A stretch of 64,000 nucleotides of DNA, from positions 43,036,490 through 43,100,489 of the forward strand of contig NC_090709.1 of NCBI RefSeq assembly GCF_040954835.1. The letters are read 5' to 3'. Positions 54,185 to 64,000 of the stretch are shown piece by piece. Made by a program: the position numbers and the translations under genes. Source of the stretch: Lepisosteus oculatus. Its lineage: Eukaryota; Chordata; Actinopteri; Semionotiformes; Lepisosteidae. Positions within the stretch are counted from its first letter, which is position 1. Each line of letters starts with the position of its first letter. The notes under the pieces are model-generated. The model was given only the letters and a program-made list of their open reading frames with translations, made no database searches and was not told the origin of the DNA.

Positions 54185-54688
54185 TCATCTTAGTTTAGAT
54201 GTACCTTTTAAAAGTGGTATTATTCTCCATTGTTCAGCCTTCAGACATACTTGGAAAGTTTTAGGCACAGACATAATCTTTCTTAATCCCCTTTTATCCT
54301 GAGGTGATGTCCCAGGTAAGCTTTCCCCCTGGGAATATTCACTGTGCTCTTCAGGATTTTTGTCTGATTCTACACAGATTTTTTCTCCTTCAAACATGTC
54401 ACCACTGTCTGTGCTGCCGTGTGCAGCCCATGCATCTTCTGTATCTCCTGATGAACTTCTGAGCTCTGTGTTGCCTTCCAAACTATGTCCCTCACTTTGA
54501 CTTGAAATATGGACTATAGATTGTGTACTGTCATCTGGTTTTGAATCCTTACCAATACTCACCTCCTTCTGCGCCCTAAGCACTTGGATTCTTACTTTTT
54601 TTCTATCTTCATGCCTAATCACTGATAACCATTTCCTGTTGCTGGAGTAATCCTCTCCAAGGACTCTGTTTGACAGTGTTGACCACAT
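54185..54688 (-). CDS. Unrecognised 167-codon ORF
   Basis: ATG at 54,688. The N-terminal third is basic and aromatic (MWSTLSNRVLGEDYSSNRKW, then LSVIRHEDRKKVRIQVLRAQ); the middle is acidic and serine-rich (SSSGDTEDAWAAHGSTDSGD, MFEGEKICVESDKNPEEHSE); the end is basic (QDKRGLRKIMSVPKTFQVCL). Composition is protein-like rather than random. An overlapping upstream frame (EIKEFLKFSKIEKKIRWHDN, near 54,730) may belong to the same former protein through a frameshift. It could be a mobile-element accessory ORF or a host exon; I do not recognise a family. Confidence 0.4.
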   Translation of the reverse strand: MWSTLSNRVLGEDYSSNRKWLSVIRHEDRKKVRIQVLRAQKEVSIGKDSKPDDSTQSIVHISSQSEGHSLEGNTELRSSSGDTEDAWAAHGSTDSGDMFEGEKICVESDKNPEEHSEYSQGESLPGTSPQDKRGLRKIMSVPKTFQVCLKAEQWRIIPLLKGTSKLR

Positions 54689-55483
54689 ACTGTATTGTCA
54701 TGCCACCTAATTTTTTTTTCTATCTTAGAAAACTTCAGAAATTCTTTGATCTCATTCCCTACTCCACCAGCCCTTGACCACAGGTCTGGCATCCTACTCC
54801 TCTGTCCTCCTTTAACATGTGGCATTGCCAACAATCTGAAAAATAGGGAACACATCTGAATGAAGTGGAAACATAATTGAAATTCAACTCCCAATGGATG
54901 TTAATAGTGTAGGAGTGCAACAGATGTACAAATCCATTCAATGTTTTTATTTCTGTGTTTAATTTTTGAAGGACCCTATATTTTGATATAGCATCAATCA
55001 CAAAACAGCATTCTGTCAATGTCAAGACCACCAGCCAACTGGTGGAGATCAACATGTGTTAATCTACCAGCACATGCTCTACTGTGCGGCAAGCAGCACT
55101 GTTTTAACCATTCAAACCCGCTTCCCGCTACTCGGTATTGAGTCTTCTCTTTGAGAGCTCTACCTCGCGTTTACTCTGAATCTCGCTTACTGGTTATGGA
55201 CTCTCTTTTGCCTCTCGACCTTGGACCTCGCCTGACGTTCTGGATTGTTCGCCTGTCTCAATAACTACTTACATCTGCACAGGATCTGCATACCTTTTCA
55301 CTGAGGATTTCTGACAGTCACAGCCACATAAAAAACTAGAAAAGAAGTATGTGTTTCTTAAAAAAAAAAACCCAAATTGTTTTTTTTTTAAGTCAACATA
55401 TCTGGGTTGTGTTTGCAAGATTTTTAAAAATTGCAAAGTTTGTGTGGGTATGATTGTAAAAAATCAAATCATAACTGAAGAAG
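54689..55483. other. No gene; possible LTR-element scrap
   Basis: 55,130-55,300 (cctctcgaccttggacctcg and similar) resembles leader DNA of fish LTR retroelements, but no ends are seen. The rest is unassigned. Confidence 0.35.
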
Positions 55484-55562
55484 GCTCCATGGTCAAAACA
55501 TTGTGTTTTCTTCTTCTCTTTTCAGCATGGAATAAACCTATTACTTGTTCCTTGGAGATTAC
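55484..55562 (+). mobile_element. Penelope-like element terminus
   Basis: ctgaagaaggctccatgg, then tcagcatggaataaacctat and tacttgttcc match the terminus adjoining the RT element at 56,361 (opposite orientation) and the pair at 7,388-7,545. Confidence 0.65.
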
Positions 55563-55654
55563 CATGTGCCAATAAGATATGATCACTGTATTGACCATAT
55601 ACAATTTCTTGCATTAGGAATTCCTATTTTGCGTACCCCAGCTTGCTCTCCTTG

Positions 55655-56180
55655 AATCACACATACAGGGAGAGAAGCTGGGGGTCAGAGCACAGGGTCA
55701 GCCATTTATACGGCACCCCTGGAGCAGTTGGGGTTAAGGGCCTTGTTCAGGAGCCCAATGGAGTAGGTGTCACGCCCTCTGCAGCCAGAGGGCGCTCCTT
55801 CTCTGTCCCGTCCCTAGTTTCCGGTCTGCTGTCCTTCCGGTCTTTCTCTTTCCCTTGGGCTATATATTTCCGGGTCTTGCACTCTGTCCTCGCTCAGCAC
55901 TGACGTTCGGATGTCCTGAGACCCGCCTAGCACCAGGGCGCCCCACGTCCGCTCCCTGAGGGCACAGGTTTCTATACGGCATTCCTGAACTCTTTGCACT
56001 AATGAGCCCGGGCCTTTTTCCCGTCTTGCCGCTACGCATATGGGTCTTTTTCCGCTCTCCTGCTCCCCACAGTGAGTCCCTTTGGACGTCCGTGACAGTA
56101 GGATTCCTCTGCCGACCGTGGGATGTAAACCAGCAACCTTCCAGCCACAGGTGCAGATCCTTAGCCACAGAGCCACCGCT
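55655..56180. mobile_element. Old interspersed repeat split by an LTR
   Basis: Left of the LTR, gagcagttggggttaaggg (ccttgttcaggagcccaatg); right of it, gtgggatgtaaaccagcaac and ccttagccacagagccaccg. These are two halves of a widespread fish repeat. The 330-bp LTR at 55,768-56,097 lies between them. Confidence 0.55.
55768..56097 (+). mobile_element. 330-bp solo LTR fossil, copy 2
   Basis: TGTCACG...CGTGACA with a perfect 5-bp target duplication GTAGG (55,763-55,767 and 56,098-56,102). Same length and nearly the same sequence as 27,927-28,256. Confidence 0.88.
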
Positions 56181-56360
56181 CTGCCAAATGTGCCAATTCT
56201 TTAAAGGAAGTCCAAAAAAATGCTAATTTATTTTTAAAAATAGTTGCTGTAAATAACATCAGTGGCTATTGAAGAGTACATACAAGCACAGAGACAAGTT
56301 AATAAACTTGGAATGACTACTTACAGCTCTGGAAAGACCGAAGATATTGTTTCCGGTTGT

Positions 56361-57870
56361 TAAGGAACAAGTAATAGGTTTATTCCATGCTGAAAAAAAA
56401 AGAAGAGAGAAAACAATGTTTCGGCTGTGGAGCCTTCTTCAGGTGTGAGAGAGAGAAGGCAGTAGGCAAAGGTAATGTAGTGGGAGAACAAAGGCTGGGA
56501 GGGAGGAGGAGTGAGAGATGGGAGCAGGGGACAGAAAGAGAGGGCAATCAAGAGGTGTGAAGTCAGAATAGGTGTTGAGAGGTGTGAAATACAACTTCCA
56601 ATGAATGGAGAAAATTTAGTAGAATAGTAGTCTGTTGTTTAGAGAAGGGGGAAGGTGTGATCCTAGCTGCAGGATAAGTTTGGTTTCGGTAGTCTTTCTA
56701 ATGTATGAGTTCCGAAAACCATCTTTGAGAACACAGACGGAGAGATTAGAGTGGTCATGGCCATCAGAGGTGAAATGAGAAACAATGGTTTTTGGAGAGA
56801 TCTTCAATCTTCACAGCCCTGACATGTTCTCTGAAGCGGTCTCCAAGTCTCCTTCCTGTTTCTCCAATATAGAGAGAAACTGGGCATTTACTGCAAGAGA
56901 TACAGTAAATAAGGTTGCTGGAGGTACAAGATGCCATCTGGGTGATCCAGAATTGTCCTGAGGGGCCTAGAATGAGTGTGGTGTTGGATGTGTACTTGCA
57001 GGCGATACAGCGAGCTCTGTTGCAGGGGAAAGTACCTGGTGTGGATGGTTGCTGAGAGCGGTCAAGGGAGCTGTGAACACGAAGGTTGCGCAGATTAGGT
57101 GATTGGCGATATGAGATGATGGGGCGGTCAGAAAAGAGGGCCCCAATGGAGGGATCATCCTGTAGGATGGAAAAGTTGTCATTAACAGTCCTGGGGATAG
57201 GAAGTGTGTTAGGGAAGCACCAAAGGAATGCGGTTGTTATGGTGGGAGTTCCTGATTGGGTTGATGGTCCGAGGGGTGTTTTTGGCTCGGGCAAGGGCCC
57301 TGTCAATAACACTGCTGGGGTATCCTCTGTTGATGAAAAAGGAGTAGATTTTGAGGGTTTGATTCTGGAAGTTGATGTCGTTGCTGCATATTTGTTGTAG
57401 CCGAAGGAACTGTGAAAAAGGGAGAGAATTTTTAGTATGTTTGGGGTGAAATGAGCTAGACAAGATATCTGTGTGAATCCGTGGGTTTGTAATAAACAGA
57501 AGTGGAGAGTCTGGGGTAGTTGATGGAGAAGTTGATGTCCAGAAACGGAAGAGTAGTGGAAGATATGTTAACCATATATTTGAGGGACAGGTGGAAGTTG
57601 GTGAAATGATGCAGGAAGCACTTAAGCTGATCGTTGGAGCATGTGGCGGCACTGACGCAGTCATCAATATATCGCTTGTAGAGGTCAGGGACATAGCCAG
57701 TGTAGAAAGCGAAGAAGCGTTCTTCTACCCAGCCAACAAAGATATTGGCATAGCTGGGTCCCATTCTGGTGCCCATGGCAACTCCACTCACCTGTTGGTA
57801 AAAAAGATTATTGAAGGAGAATGCGTTCAGTCTGAGAACCAGTGTTTCTGGTTGTTGTCCTTTAATTGAT
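56361..57870 (-). mobile_element. Penelope-like retroelement with RT and GIY-YIG domains
   Basis: Minus-strand frames show the RT palm (GVAMGTRMGPSYANIFVGW and YIDDCVSAATC, then LPFLDINFSI) and further on CNRARCIACKYTSN, a cysteine pair region, followed by the GIY-YIG nuclease (SKCPVSLYIGETGRRLGDRF). This domain order defines Penelope-like elements; the cysteine motif before GIY-YIG suggests the Neptune-type branch. The element is 5'-truncated near 57,870 and its frames are interrupted. A terminus with a hammerhead-like motif lies at 56,361-56,450. Confidence 0.85.
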
Positions 57871-58270
57871 CTGGCACCAAAACATTAATCCTAAACAGTC
57901 AAACAAGTCCATGTGATGAAAACCCTTATGCTCTTTAATGTTTTTTTACGCACTAATTTCCCCCCCTCCCACTCATCAGCTTTTGGATGAGAGATTCTGA
58001 CAACTGTATAAGGTCAGAAGCAGTAGAAGAAACGGGCTTCTTTTCTGCTTATTTAACACACTCCTAATGCAAACAACACATTACGAGTACAACGGAAAGG
58101 TTGCACCAAATGGGATCAAGCAATTTAAAACATATGTTCAGGGTACAGGAAAGTTGTTATAGAGATGAATGGTATTCATGAAACAAATAATGTTGCAAAA
58201 AACTTTGCCAAAAGTCACAACCCATTTAACATTCATCAGACAGGTTAATCAGTTGGATATCTCTTAGGTT
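57871..58270. other. No gene recognised
   Basis: Spacer between the Penelope-like element and the LINE; probably LINE 3' or unrelated DNA. Confidence 0.4.
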
Positions 58271-59585
58271 CTAAATGCACTTAACGGCTGTATAATGCAA
58301 GCAAAAGAGTAAAAAGAACAGTAGTGAACTACAGTTCTTACAATAATAAACAGCCATTTGATCTTGTGAATGATCTATCATACACCCTTGAAATGATGTT
58401 AAAGATTTGGAAGTTTGCACAGCTTGTAGTCTTTCTAACTCCATGAGACACACAGACAGGGAGAGAAGCTGGGGGTCAGAGCGCAGGGTCGGCCACTGTG
58501 CTCTTGTGTCAAACAGGTCATACAAAGACCGCCATTCCTTATATCTTTCCCTGAACCTGTGCGTCACTTCCTCACCTTCCAGAAGCAAAATATCGAGCTT
58601 CCACACACCCTTCCCCACAGTAACAGCTGTTGGAATAGAAATTGTACATGACAGCAGACAATGGTCAGAGAACAAAAAACAGGGGTTAGGCCTGCGGTCG
58701 TGCAAGTAAAATCACGTATCAAACAAAATGCATGAGGCTTGGGTCCCATTAGACTAGTCCCATGTGAAACCTGCCCTCCCCTGACTATGAAGTTTGAAGC
58801 CATCTTTCAGTTTAAAATCTTTACATAATGTTTGCAATAATATTGATGATTTATCAAATTGGACCCGTCTCTCGCCCCTCATTCTGCCTTCTCTTTCTAA
58901 AAGAGAATTAAAATCCCCAGCTAAAACCATTGGTTCCCATCCCAATAAATATACTCAGTTTCTGAATTAGGACATATCCGTCATGTGAGCAACTCAGACA
59001 ATATATATTTAAGAGTTTAAATTAGACATTCATGAAACCCAGATACACCACCAGTGCTCTTCCTGGTTTCACTACAAGGTGCTGACGTACCTCTACCATC
59101 TTATTTTTAATTAGAACAGCTATACCATCAGATTTATTTTCTTTGGACCCACTCCAGATTGATGGGCCCAATGTCCCCAGTTCTTCCATATCCTTATGGC
59201 AGTTTTTAAAGGGTAACCCACACTCCTGTAACAACACAATATCAGCATTTACCTTCCTCACAAATGATAGTATATTCCTTGCCCTTAACTTGGAGCGAAT
59301 GCTTCTCACATTTATTGACACAATATTAAGAGCCATACTTAAAGTAGGACCAGGGGAGACTAAAAGCTCTCGCAACAATCATTCAGTAGGTGACACCTAC
59401 TATACAGCCCCCCCCCTTTTGCTTTAATTGTCTCCATAGGATATTTCTCCACCTGCCCTCCTTGAGTCTCTGGTTCTAAAGCTTGGTCAGTAAGATCACA
59501 TATATTGGAGACATCTAAACCCATGGGAGAACCTACCTGAGGACTCGGAAAATGATCTTCCCTCACTCTACTGCTTGGAGTTAAA

Positions 59586-60330
59586 TCATTTTCTAAATCC
59601 AATGTCTCTTTTAGACTGCACCCTCTGTTCTGTACATTTCATTTGAGCACTTTCAGTCTCCACAGGTGGCAGGCTATTGGAAGAGATGCTACCAATCAAT
59701 TCAGATTCCACCTCACTTTTTGCAACATCATCATTCTCTTTTACCTCCCCCTCATCCCCTTCACTCCATTCTGAACCCTCGCTCTCTTTTTCACCACTTT
59801 CTTCAACATCAACCACATCCAGTTCCTGATCCATAACCACTGCTCCAGCCCTAAATGCCTCTTCAAACTCTTCCCGTTTTTGCATTGGTCTTCCCAGTTT
59901 TGTTCTATTTGCAAAGGAATTTGGACAGTCTTTAAACACATGACCTTCACACTCACAGAGATTACATTTCCTCACGCTTGTACATTCAGTATATGCATGT
60001 CCAATTTCCTTGCACATACCACACACCACCTTTGTACAGGCATCCACAAAGTAACCCAGCTCCCCACATCTCCTGCACGGTTTTGGCTGCCCTTGGTAGA
60101 ACACAAGGCCTCTATTTTCACCTAATCCAATCAAAGAAGGAATGTGTTTAAATCCACCATAACCATTTTTTGTCTTCATGCAATGAAACAGGTACTCTCC
60201 ATGCACAGTTCCAGATGCCATTATCATCCAAGACTTTCTGAAGCTCACCTTTCACTAAACAATACTTAGACAACCATCTCATAACATCTTCCTTCATCAC
60301 CATCTCATTAAACATGCGAACAATCACAGT
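59586..60330 (-). pseudogene. LINE ORF1 with three zinc knuckles
   Basis: The N-terminal part (NRTVIVRMFNEMVMKEDVMR, then WLSKYCLVKGELQKVLDDNG) runs in one frame to ~60,150 and the rest in another. Knuckles: CRRCGELGYFVDAC (Tyr in place of the knuckle His), CGMCKEIGHAYTEC and CNLCECEGHVFKDC. A long acidic tail follows (VVDVEESGEKESEGSEWSEG). It ends RDIGFRK at 59,586. Confidence 0.8.
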
Positions 60331-60337
60331 CCTATTA

Positions 60338-60860
60338 ATTAATAATAATTGCTTACACTTATATAGCGCTTTTCTGGACACTCCACTCAAAGCGCTTTAC
60401 AGGTAATGGGGAGTCCCCTCCACCACCACCAGTGTGCAGCATCCACCTGGATGATGTGATGGCAGCCATACTGCGCCAGAACGCTCACCACACATCAGCT
60501 TTCAGTGGGGAGGAGAGCAGAGTAATGTAGCCAATTCATAGAGGGGGATTATTAGGAGGCCATGATTGGTAAGGGCTAATGGGAAATTTGGCCGGGACGC
60601 CAGGGTTACACCCCTACTCTTTGCGAGAAACGCCCTGGGATTTTTAATGACCACAGCGAGTCAGGACCTCGGTTTTAAGTCTCATCCGAAGGACGGCGCC
60701 TGTTTACAGTATAGTTTCCCCGTCACTATACTGGGGCATTAGGACCCACACAGACCACAGGGTGAGCACCCCCTGCTGGCCCCACTAACACCTCTTCCAG
60801 CAGCAACCTTGGTTTTTCCCAGGAGGTCTCCCATCCAGGTACTGACCAGGCTCACACCAC
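60338..60860 (-). mobile_element. SINE with a 5S rRNA-like head
   Basis: Read on the minus strand it begins with gtgtgagcctggtcagtacc and tggatgggagacctcctggg, the internal promoter region of 5S rRNA. A ~450-bp body follows, then a tail gcgctttgagtggagtgtcc, gcgctatataagtgtaagc and an ATTATTA-type end. ATTA flanks both sides (60,334-60,337 and 60,861-60,864) and LINE ORF1 continues beyond. This is SINE3-like. Shorter copies lie at 8,513 and 38,600. Confidence 0.85.
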
Positions 60861-60960
60861 ATTAGAAAGATCCATCAGCTTCTGCCATTCAAACATTCTA
60901 ATCAGGCCCACATCTTTTTTCCTCCTCTATTTTCATCCAAAATTCTTCCAGTAACTTCAC

Positions 60961-63359
60961 CGATTGAAACTAATGTCAAAACCAATTCCCTTCAGCAAAG
61001 TGATTAAGCATTTGACATCATTTGACTTTCTGTAACACCTTCCTTGAAAAGTCCAACCATGAAATATCACCCGAGTGAGCCGAAACCTCACCACCCTCAT
61101 ACACCAAACGTGCGCAAAAGTAACAGCACATGCCGACTCTACAGGCCGCCATGGCCGTTACAAATGTGTCAAAAGCAAACTAAACCTAAACCGAAACCTC
61201 ATCTGTGCACCAAACCCACCAAAACCCTATTCCCTTAATCTTACACTTATACAAAAACTCCACTCTCGACTTCTGGGTTCAACCCTTTACATCTCGAACA
61301 CTGGTTAGAGAATCAGTGTGTCCCAGGCTCAGGGGTTATATAGGACAGGACTCAGCGAGCTGCAGGTGAAACTCGTTGTTCTGCGCTCCCCGTGCGGAAT
61401 GCGTGTCTCCTCCCTCCAGACTCATCAAACCGCCTTCATACTCTACAGCGGGAAAAAAAAAACTCCCTTTACTGTCTTCATACAGTACATCCCTCTTAAA
61501 TCCCAGAAACACAGAAACTCCGGGGCGTTTCTATGAGTCAGTACTGGGTTTCTCTGTTCGAGGTTACAAGCAAAAACAATAAAAGTGCTGAAAGCAGGAA
61601 GTTATTTCTGCTCGTAGGCATAAACATGTAAAAATTAATTTTCTGATTCCTCAAACCTAATAAAATCCATGTAAGTCTCCTTTTCGTCCCCAATGCATAT
61701 AACTGAATATAAACCAGTCAAGTTCAGCTACTTTTCTGATGTATATGAATACACTAGTTCTGGCGCAGCTGTTACAACAAAGATACTTAAGAACTTTTTT
61801 TTCATACGAGCTCTTGCCGTTTTTAAATTGAATATTTTTTTAATTTCGGTAAATCACACGAAACACCAGCAACACTCATTGTAAGCATCTGACCAATCAC
61901 ATTCCTGAATTTTAAACCCATTTAGTATTTATTTTTAACTTGTTTTATTTATTTTTTTAAATTTTACACACCTGTTTTAAGTATTCTTGCCATTTTTAGC
62001 ATATTGTAAGTGGATTTTTTCAAACATTTTATTTTTTAAATCATATCAACCCATTGTAACTTCCCATTGATAATTCCCGAGCTTTATAACTGTGTATTAT
62101 TTCTTTTTACCTTGTTTTATTTATTTTTTATTATTTTACAGAGCTTTTTAATATATTGTGAGCATTTTAGTGTCATTTTAAAATAGGACGATCAATGCTC
62201 CTGACTTTTAAACCTGTATTTATTCTGACATTATTCTCTCCACCTGCAGATGAGGGAGGTATTTGATTTTAAATTTGTTGATTTGGGGGGAAAATGTACA
62301 TTCATTTCCTTGTATGTATCACCAGTGGGAAACTTTTTTTGGATGAATTGCATTTTTGGATGAATTGCAATCTTTACTTCAAGGCCTTCAGGCTGATATA
62401 GAAATGACGGGAGATTTAAATGACACATTTGATAAATCAGACAGGAACAGCATAACATCTAAAATGGCAGAACCCTCTAAAGTATTGAAAAAATTCCGGC
62501 ACATTCATAATAAATACAATTTATTTAATTTAAAGCATAAAATTTGCTTTAAAAAGAAAACCACAATTTGTACGATATCATATTTCAATATCGACATTCA
62601 GATGAAGAATTTGAGGATTTGAATATCATTGAAGAGTACATCGATTTTGGGACAATGTTTGCATCTGAATAATCCTTCCTCCTGGAAAGAAGGAAAAAAA
62701 AGTTTTGAGTCTCAGTCTTCAGGATCCCCCCCAAAAAACGTGCAAATTTGTTTCCGATGTATTTTGGATAAAGATATAACTCTCATAGAAGATACATTTT
62801 ATCAGTTGAATGCAGTCGATACTTTCGACTTTTTATATGATGATAGGACCCACATTTAGGGCTCAGTACTGATAACACTGCTGCTATTGATGGAGAAGAA
62901 ATAAGTGATGTACTGGCAGTTTTTTTTCTGAGGCAAGAGGTCCTAGAACACCTCCTATAAAAATGTTAAGGTTCAGAGCAAGAAATATTTTTCCACCTCA
63001 CCTAATGCTATTGCATTAACGAGGCTGAAGTTGGCTTCTTATTCGCCAGCTGCTGCTTTGTGTTTTTCGTTCCATCTTAAATGCTACTGCTGTGATGTTA
63101 TGTCGTCTTTCGCCTGTATATGGCTCTCTACAGTCATTTTAAAAAATACTTATCCGGATGTATTATTGTACATTTCCTCAGTAAAGGGGAATATGTAAGT
63201 AGAGACTGTCCAAATTGCATTTTTGTAAGAAACACATTTCAGAAACACAACTCACAATAAAACAAACTGGCATGTTATACCACGAGTAAATAAGACAAAG
63301 GCAAAACGTAAATTCACTGGCACTTCCTGCATATTTTCCACGACCTTGCCTTCTGATCA
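60961..63359. other. AT-rich region, no gene recognised
   Basis: 61,900-62,220 contains loosely repeated T-rich units (cttgttttatttattttt at ~61,938 and ~62,111). 62,336-62,368 has a 17-bp tandem (ttttttggatgaattgc). 62,356-62,622 is open for 88 codons; 62,540-62,600 resembles the tRNA-neighbourhood repeat (aaaaccacaattt), so it is probably repeat DNA. Confidence 0.4.
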
Positions 63360-64000
63360 TAAAAAGTCTCAAACTCTTGCATTTTACAAGAAATTTTAAT
63401 ATAGCCGTTTTAAATGGGACATTTAGAACATGGCATATGAGACTAAATGGTTAACTGAGGATGAGCAGAGGGTGATCGAACCTACCTCCTGGTTATAAAA
63501 ATGTCTAAAAATTCTGACACAGATGTGTGATAGACAATGGAAAAGACTATCAAAATCCTGAACTTCAGGACATTGTACTGTACCGTTTTTTTAAATACGA
63601 CCCTCTGAACATGGCACGAGAGAATACATTGTCAAATGGTAAATGCAATGTTCGCTATATTTCTAGGGCCCTCCCTCCTGATTTTAAAATTATCTCATAT
63701 TTCTGACATCAAGGTGTGAGACACAATATAACAGACTGTCAAAATCCTGAACTTCAGGACATTTTACGGTACCATTTTAAAAATATGACCCTCTGAGCAT
63801 GGCATGTGAGAAAATGGCATGTGAGAATGCATTGGGAAAAGGTGAATGCAATTTCTGCTGAATTGCTATTGCCCTCCCTCCTGATTACAAACTCGTCTCA
63901 CAATTCTGAGACTGAGGTGTGAGACACAATGTAACAGACACTATTAAATTGTGAAGTACAAGAGATTATACTGTTACGTTTTTTTTTAATATTTACCCTC
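63360..64000. repeat. Satellite array, units of about 190 bp, runs off the window
   Basis: gtgtgaga/tagacaat starts at 63,525, 63,714 and 63,917 (spacings 189 and 203). Shared phrases include cctgaacttcaggacattgt, gaccctctgaacatggca and ccctccctcctgatt. A more diverged unit precedes from ~63,360. The 203-bp unit carries a small internal duplication (aaatggcatgtgag). Confidence 0.85.

Larger units (their letters stand above)
58271..60960 (-). mobile_element. Tx1/L1-like LINE, minus strand, 3'-truncated
   Basis: From right to left: ORF1 start region (to ~60,960, interrupted by a SINE), ORF1 body and knuckles, then ORF2 endonuclease. The latter shows MALNIVSINVRSIRSKLRAR and VLLQECGLPFK near 59,300, VLAGDFNSLLEREGRMRGER near 58,910, GRAGFTWD near 58,760 and FSDHCLLSCTI near 58,665. 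RT is absent. Several frameshifts and stops make it dead. It is a different family from the plus-strand LINE. Confidence 0.82.

Overview
This is vertebrate nuclear DNA, most likely from a ray-finned fish. The evidence is a multi-domain GIMAP gene, a fish-style immunoglobulin-domain receptor, eukaryotic tRNA genes (one tRNA-Tyr with an intron), a histone H4-like gene, and a mixed mobile-element load: Tx1/L1-like and L2-like LINEs, a Penelope-like element, hAT transposons, a 5S-derived SINE, LTR fossils and an endogenous-retrovirus relic. I cannot fix the species. Introns, poor coding density and the repeats rule out a prokaryote.

Layout. 1-685 is a truncated solo LTR. 2,367-8,389 (minus) is a GIMAP gene: a 31-nt first coding exon at 8,389-8,359, then four consecutive phase-1/phase-1 exons, each encoding a whole AIG1-type GTPase domain. 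All four domains have lost the P-loop lysine. 10,323-11,130 is an L2-like LINE 3' end. 11,327-12,528 is a second, frame-broken GIMAP locus that keeps a normal P-loop. 12,836-14,563 is a DNA element with an LTR inside. 14,977-15,110 is a near-perfect 54-bp-arm hairpin. 16,867-18,301 is a hAT transposon with an 8-bp target duplication. 20,561-23,160 (minus) is an Ig-superfamily receptor: signal exon, three V-like domains, transmembrane exon and acidic tail. The GIMAP and Ig genes together suggest an immune-gene neighbourhood.

25,127-27,740 and 50,314-52,882 are two inverted copies of one 2.6-kb segment carrying tRNA-Asp, tRNA-Phe and tRNA-Val. The tRNAs are decayed in the left copy; Phe and Val are intact in the right copy. 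Between them lie a truncated minus-strand LINE with a 330-bp solo LTR (27,739-28,984), a 6.5-kb plus-strand Tx1-like LINE whose 5' end begins with U2-snRNA-like sequence (28,985-35,525) and which is split by a 1.47-kb LTR fossil, a divergent histone H4 gene (36,324-36,629), and a loose tRNA cluster (37,380-50,310: Tyr, Arg, Leu, Ala-like, Asn-like, Trp-like, Trp, Arg, Thr-like, Asn, His). A second hAT copy lies at 44,933-46,318. The intact tRNAs have T-run terminators; several relics carry changed anticodons.

53-64 kb holds an unrecognised 167-codon ORF, an LTR inside an older repeat, a Penelope-like element (minus, RT and GIY-YIG), a second Tx1/L1-like LINE (minus) interrupted by a 5S-derived SINE, AT-rich DNA, and a satellite of about 190-bp units running off the end.

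Limits: all calls come from reading sequence. No alignment, folding, tRNA scan or database search was run. Exon borders come from splice consensus and phase. Element ends are exact only where target duplications are stated.
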